DNA of 20,935 bases from Hypsibius dujardini (Eukaryota > Tardigrada > Eutardigrada > Parachela > Hypsibiidae): positions 1-20,935 of the forward strand of contig LRSR01013348.1 of the NCBI GenBank assembly GCA_001579985.1, given 5' to 3'. Below the pieces are notes generated by a model, which did no database searches, was not told the DNA's origin, and saw only the letters and a list, made by a program, of their open reading frames with translations. The position numbers and the translations under genes were made by a program. This document shows, one piece after another, positions 15,978 to 20,935 of the stretch (positions within the stretch are counted from its first letter, which is position 1; every line of letters starts with the position of its first letter).

Positions 15978-16153
15978 AAAATATATTTCAAAGCATCAGG
16001 TTTTCCTGGGAAAACTTATAGAAGCGTACTTTTCGACACCGTTGATAATTTCAGCACCGCTTTCAAACTCATCGATGATGACAACCGAATTGTCGGGAAA
16101 ACCTCCGTTTTGCAGTTGTTTGTTAAGGTCACTGTCGGGGCCACACAGACAAC
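15978..16153 (-). CDS. Upstream KH-like exon of the same gene, with a frame break
   Basis: The acceptor ACATTTCAG ends at 16154. The frame reads CLCGPDSDLNKQL, then NSVVIIDEFESGAEIIN and GVEKYASISFP, echoing the F-x-x-G-x4-N-x-V-x-K pattern of the two KH-like domains in the main exon. After SFP the natural continuation (GKPDALKYI) is one base out of phase, at a T4-C3 run near 16010-16014. This is either a one-base insertion, an assembly error in the homopolymer, or decay. With it the upstream part is cut off from the main frame. Earlier exons are not identified. Confidence 0.4.
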
Positions 16154-17127
16154 CTGAAATGTTTTTCTCGTTAACTTTTTTGTTAAACCTTGATTAAAAA
16201 AGTTAAGAAGCCAGGAGATGCGAGAATAGGGTGTACGGTTTCGAGCGAACGCACGGTAAAAGCTGTATTGACCGTCATATAGGCGGAGTAATTGCGAGGT
16301 TGATCCTGGAAGCACTGCAGTCCCCTGTAAAATGCAATGCCCGGTATTCAGATATGCTTAAAACATCAGGCCTACCATCCCCCTCCCCTTCTCCTAAAAG
16401 TTCTTCGAAGTCAAGCTAATAACTAAAATAAACGGCTTTATGACTTTATGAACATGAAAATTTATTTTGCCAGTCGAGATTTCTATTTTTCGAATATTCT
16501 ATTAGAAAAATCCAAAACAATCGAAGTAGAGTAGTGGGAGTTGATTTATTGATTCGGAGCGGAATGTTTCTCACACAATTTCCAGAAATAGTGCGAAGTT
16601 ACTTTCGTTACTAAAGATCTGTCAATAAAATCCTGAAAGTGTGGTTCCTCCTGTTTGACTTTTTTTTGGATACTATTTCTATGTGTGACTTAAAAATTGA
16701 CTTTCAATGTTCTCATGCTTGACTGCAATTGATTTTTTGATTTGATGGGACCGAAATTTATGTGACAATGTGTGTTTCCTCAAGATAGTTTTCAATGGTT
16801 CCTCGAAATACCAATAGCATAGAACAGACAAAAGAACTCAACTAAACTATAGCGAAAAAGACTATGTTGAAGTCGAATTAAAGTCGATCTCGGAACGGGG
16901 CTCTTTGATGGTTTCTGGAAATTTCCACCGCCACTTGGACTAACAGGTAAGTGTGGTAAACAGGTAAGCTACACTGCGCAATTACTGATCCGTATGAACT
17001 CTACCTGTTAGATCTCCAAACAAATATGATTATCCATGCCCAGAATTTAATTAAAACTCCGGGACTGTGAGAGGATAATGAATGAATTTTCATATTGCGA
17101 TTCAAAGTTCAAAGCCCAACTAAGATC
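16154..17127. other. Non-coding stretch upstream of the KH gene
   Basis: A plus-strand open frame at 16231-16419 ends in a Ser/Pro/Lys-rich tail and has AATAAA at 16427. It could be a terminal exon, but no domain is recognised. Two strong donor-like sites, CAG/GTAAGT at 16944 and CAG/GTAAGC at 16961, lie 17 bp apart on the plus strand. Otherwise I see nothing. Confidence 0.4.
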
Positions 17128-17530
17128 TACTGTAGAATGCCGCACAGTTGAGGGGAGCGGCGTTCGGTTAAACAGAACAAGTAAAAAAGCAACCCACGCT
17201 TTATTGCTTCAAGCATAGGACCACAAGACTCCAACCTGTTAATTGTTGATTAGGTCTGCTCTTTAATGTCAAGCAGAAGTGGAGCCGTTGATTTCTTGAT
17301 TCGTTTTGTTTTCAATCCCTTGGGGCGTGAGACCTCTGCACAAAAATGGTCAAGTATAATTACTACTCGAACGAAGAAGAAACGCGTTTAGTTTTCCGAC
17401 CGGGTAGAATTATTTCCGTAAGAGTAATGCTTAACGGGCCGGGCCTTATTTTCTGTACCTATGGGCAAAGTTTTCGAGTGTTCTGTTTAGCCAAACGCCA
17501 CTCCCCTCAACTGTGCAGCATTATACAGTA
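17128..17530. mobile_element. Pogo/Tigger-like foldback element
   Basis: Inverted ends of about 50 bp: TACTGTAGAATGCCGCACAG at 17128, continuing through GTTGAGGGGAG to TAAACAGAAC, is matched by the complement of the sequence ending TACAGTA at 17530, with only five or six mismatches. TA at both borders fits a TA target duplication. The 403-bp element has no transposase, so it is a non-autonomous copy. A chance open frame at 17346-17624 crosses its right end. Confidence 0.7.
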
Positions 17531-19584
17531 CTCAATTTCAACAGCGACACATACAACAGAATTGTCACAAACGTTTTGTAGACAAACCTGCCAGGGTTTG
17601 TTACTTCCTCGGCTTCAACAGTAACAACTAGCAACAGTATAACTGATAACTGATAACAGTATCAACTAAAGTAAAGGACAAGAATCAAAAAACTGTTTTT
17701 GCTTAGCTGTTTATTGCCAATCCATATTTTTGACCCCAAGGCAAATGGTCAGTCTGCTGTTTTAGCTACACGAGGAATGTAAATATTACGAAAGCAAACG
17801 GTTTTGTTTTAACATTTTCAAGGAGCCAACCTCATAAAAAGTAACCTAAATAAACACGTAATATTAGGCACTACACCATCAACTGGGAAAATTAATCGCG
17901 CTTGTACGCACCAACAACTGCATAATGATGACGTTCTCTGGCGTTTTTCTATCCAGCATCGACTAGAAAAAAATACCGCAAAAAATGTTTGTAACAACAC
18001 AACTTCGACAATTCGCTCGTTTTATTACAAGCAACATTATAATTTCACTCTTTTATCCAGTGGGTTACTATACAAATTACCAGTAGAGCACCACGAGTCA
18101 GTTCAAGCATCGCCGCCATCGATCAAGTGTCGTAATGTCGCGCACTACTTGTACACTCGATCTCAGTGAGAAGACCAGAAGAAAACAAACCAACGGAGGT
18201 CGACGAGGATATGTAAAGACGTCTGGGATATTACATTCGGAATAAATCAAGAAACGACTGCCAAGATAGAATATTTCTCTCCTAGACAGAAGAAAACTGA
18301 AAGTTCTACTCTGCGTTGAACAGAGCCCTTGCTATAGGAAAGAATCGTCGTAACACATTTGCACAAGAGTATCTTCTAGTCAACGTGCAGTGAAGTCTCA
18401 CAAAACCACAAGCTTGCGAATGAGCTTCAAGTCGATTAATTTTTCTGGTTCTAGGAACAAATCTTTAAAATTCCCGGTATCTGGGTTAAAGGGGAGGGTC
18501 ATACGATATGGGATAAAGTTCACATTTTAGCCTCCGTGCAATAGACAAGAGCCATTAGATTAGATATCATTTTACCCGATTCGAGACACTCACTCTAATA
18601 AAGTCGTCAGTTAACCGGAAAAATGGAGCACTGAAAAATCTAAAGAACTGGAAAAAAGGCATTTAGACACGTGGGGCCGTAAGGGTCCAATCAATATTGC
18701 CTGGCCACTCAGTCTATTTTAGCGCTTGCGCCGTTAGCATCATGATTGCCCAATTTATCTCATACTGAATCTCATTTTTAAGTTACAAGCCGTGCTGGAG
18801 GTGTTGTTAATATATTATTAGGGAGATTTCGCCCGCCAAATACTCGAACAGACATAAACATAACTTTTGGCTACGCGCGCTACAGTTTTCCGTATGCTAT
18901 CTTCATTTCCCGTATACAACGCGCAGAGATTTCCTATTTCTACGCAAGTTCTATACGAGCTCGACATTGTGGAATCTTTTAATTCTTTTGAGCCGTTTCT
19001 TGGTATTTTTGACTTCCCACAAGTTGTCAATTTTAATTATAAAACATTTTGGGCCCGGGCGTATCTTTTCGATTAATCGGAAGGAGTTTAGGTAGCTTGA
19101 AAATGCACTTACCTGTCGCGAAAGATCAGAACCCAGTTCCTTTAACCCTTTCCGTGCTCGCCTAGCTTTTTTGTCTAAATAAAAGCTATTTTGTTTTGTT
19201 CCACGCAAGAAAACTTAAGGTCTTTGAAGGATTGTTTACATTTTTAGCCGCGAGGAACAAATACATTGGAAAACATCATAGAATCGATACAGTTGTTCAA
19301 GCTGAGGGATCAAGTTCTTTTTGGTCCGGGAAGATCAATCAATCAACGCTAAGCCCAATGCGTTATTTCTATGCGGAGTTTTGGCACCCTCCCCGCACAT
19401 GCTGCACCGTAACCGTCATCGGAAATGTTCTCAGAAGAAACAAAATTGTCAGAATAGGCTAAAAAGACTAAGAAGACGAGGAACAAAGTAGTTTTAATTG
19501 GTGTGGGAGGTGTATGTTACGTTGTTTGATTAAGTCACTTTAAGTCATGGTGAAAAGAGGACAAGTCATTGACCAGTCGCTTAC
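17531..19584. other. Long stretch without a recognised gene
   Basis: About 2 kb of AT-rich DNA. A minus-strand donor-like site (CGACAG/GTAAGT, near 19113) could end a small exon, but the frames before it do not fit the cadherin exon. No RNA gene or repeat is recognised. Confidence 0.5.
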
Positions 19585-19817
19585 AATGACCGTAGCCGCA
19601 GCAGCCTTCAAGTTGACTTGATTCGGAGAGTCGCGTGTCTGCACGGCGAACTCGAACGGTTCATTCTCCGGCGTGGAGTCGACGAAAGTGACCCGCGAGC
19701 TGACCAGACCGCTCTCGTCGTTGATCTCGAAGCGCTGCGCGGGTACGCTTGGTATCAAGGCATACCGGACGATGCCGAAATCGCCCGAAATCGCCCAGTG
19801 CAAGGTAGTTAAAAATT
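19585..19817 (-). CDS. Cadherin-repeat exon (partial gene)
   Basis: The minus-strand frame contains GDFGIVRYALIP, QRFEINDESGLVSS, TPENEPFEFAVQTRDSPNQ and AAAATVI, following the cadherin repeat order: Gly-x-Val-x-Tyr strand, FxIxxxxG, FxxxVxxxD, then the strand before the next linker. The donor GTAAGC follows immediately (phase 0) at 19584 leftward. The 5' boundary is unclear: the only AG nearby ends at 19818 and lacks a pyrimidine tract, and no calcium-binding DxNDxxP block is in the exon. An extracellular adhesion role is inferred from the family. No partner exons are recognised in the window; the gene may run off the right edge, or this may be a lone relic. Confidence 0.55.
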
Positions 19818-20935
19818 CTTTATTGCCGTTAAGCTCCTTTTTCCATTATTACCGATGGCCTAAAAGCCATAAAATTCCCTCCACTGACGATCCTTCTTTA
19901 ACGTTTCTCTAGTTGTCATTTTCGAGGCAGATTGCTGCGCCGCAAGATTCGGAACTTTTCGTGGGCCGCGCCATTGCAAGGGGAGTTTCAGTTTTTGTTC
20001 CTATCGGACGTTCCTGCGACCAATTTCCCCATTCGCTGTCAAGAATGCAGGGTTGAATTCAAAAACTCAGTCGAAGTCGACTTGCAGGCGCAATTTGATG
20101 CAGTGACTGTGACTTGCGGGTGGGGAAGGGAGCAAATCGAACTGAGAAAGTTACCGTCAGCAACATGTATCTGCACGTCTCTGTTTTAGCTTCTCCGCGA
20201 GTGTGTCTTCTCGTCAAGTTCCAAACTGATTGTTTTTTAGCTTTCCGAGCCCGCATTTTCTAATATCAAGCTATCTGTTCACAATAATCTTATTACTCTC
20301 AACGCCCTAGCCCGACCATATTAAACGACAATCATTAAGCCAGTAATAAGAAACTGTTTATTCACAGTCACCGTGGGATATTAGTTCAAAACTATCTTTA
20401 TGAACTGCGAGAACTAAAATCAGAAATAAGCAAGTTCAAATTAAAAATTACAATTAGAAAGTACAACTACGTAAGTGCTAAATACTAAAAATAACTACTA
20501 ATTATAAACTACAACTACCATATTTTATACATACCCTTACTCTACCCGGACAAGCGCCCAAACGTTTTGCAACCATGTTTGGGCTGGGCAAGAGGCACAA
20601 GCAAAAGGAGAATTATGCCCCGAAAATCGGCCGGAAATCGGCCGGAAATCTCGGGCCCTTTCCATTTTGAACGCCGTTTTCACACCAGAGCTGTGCCGCT
20701 AAAGGCTCCACCGCTAAAACCGCTAAACCCGCTAATGGTAAATTGTGTTATTCTATAAACCCATTTCAAATGCCTTTCGCTTAACGCCGCACTGATAATC
20801 TAGCAGATCACTATTGATGTTCCCGAAAACCACTCGAGATAGCGCTCTGAAAAGTCTAGCTATTTCTTCATTTACAAAAAAAACACTTTTTCCAACTAAA
20901 CAGCGATTTGTAGACTAACACAATTTACCATTAGC
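19818..20935. other. Right end of the window, no recognised gene
   Basis: No coding domain is seen on either strand. An A/T-rich tract with ACTA-type repeats lies at about 20400-20520. Near 20624-20650 AATCGGCCGGA is tandemly repeated, and near 20696-20735 CCGCTAAA-type units recur four times. Further cadherin exons could be hidden here but are not supported. Confidence 0.45.

Noticed and set aside
15978-16153. Helicase Walker B reading of VVIIDEF
   Set aside because: No other helicase motif is present, and the surrounding pattern matches the KH-like units of the adjacent exon better.
19105-19180. Small minus-strand exon ending at a CAG/GTAAGT donor
   Set aside because: Candidate acceptors give stops or the wrong phase relative to the cadherin exon.

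Overview
The window is eukaryotic genomic DNA, almost certainly from an invertebrate. Genes are split into small exons with GT-AG introns (about 60-100 bp for the short class, up to 1.5 kb for the rest), intergenic DNA is AT-rich and full of small inverted-repeat elements, and there is one 28-base assembly gap plus a single N. The receptor type and the intron pattern make a parasitic flatworm (fluke or tapeworm) my best guess. This is inference; no marker gene settles it.

Layout. (1) Positions 1-2554, plus strand: the last three exons of a seven-transmembrane receptor (copy A), whose first exons lie left of the window. (2) 2555-3942: intergenic DNA with a mariner-type miniature element. (3) 3943-6230, plus: a C2H2 zinc-finger gene with one finger per exon. 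Its third finger exon is cut in two by a ~800 bp hAT-like element whose target-site duplication lies inside the finger codons. (4) 6231-7692: intergenic, with a (TCTG)13 microsatellite. (5) 7693-11123, plus: receptor copy B, five exons, intact, 340 aa; intron 4 contains a foldback element and the assembly gap. (6) 11800-13800, plus: receptor copy C, five exons, intact, 381 aa, with a poly(A) signal at 13885. (7) 14525-16153, minus: an RNA-binding-type gene encoding KH-like domains around a coiled coil of 43-residue repeats. Downstream is a decayed RING-finger exon resembling the MEX-3 C-terminal RING. (8) 16154-19584: mostly non-coding, with a pogo/Tigger-like foldback element. (9) About 19585-19817, minus: one exon encoding part of a cadherin repeat. 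The rest to 20935 shows no recognisable gene.

The three receptors are tandem duplicates: same exon boundaries, same intron phases (2, 2, 0, 1), same orientation. They lack most class A hallmark residues (N1.50, D2.50, C3.25, the DRY tyrosine, the NPxxY proline), pointing to a divergent and probably lineage-specific receptor subfamily. The main second-look items are this receptor cluster, the transposon lodged in a zinc-finger exon, and the MEX-3-like gene with a coiled coil between KH-like domains and a dead RING exon.
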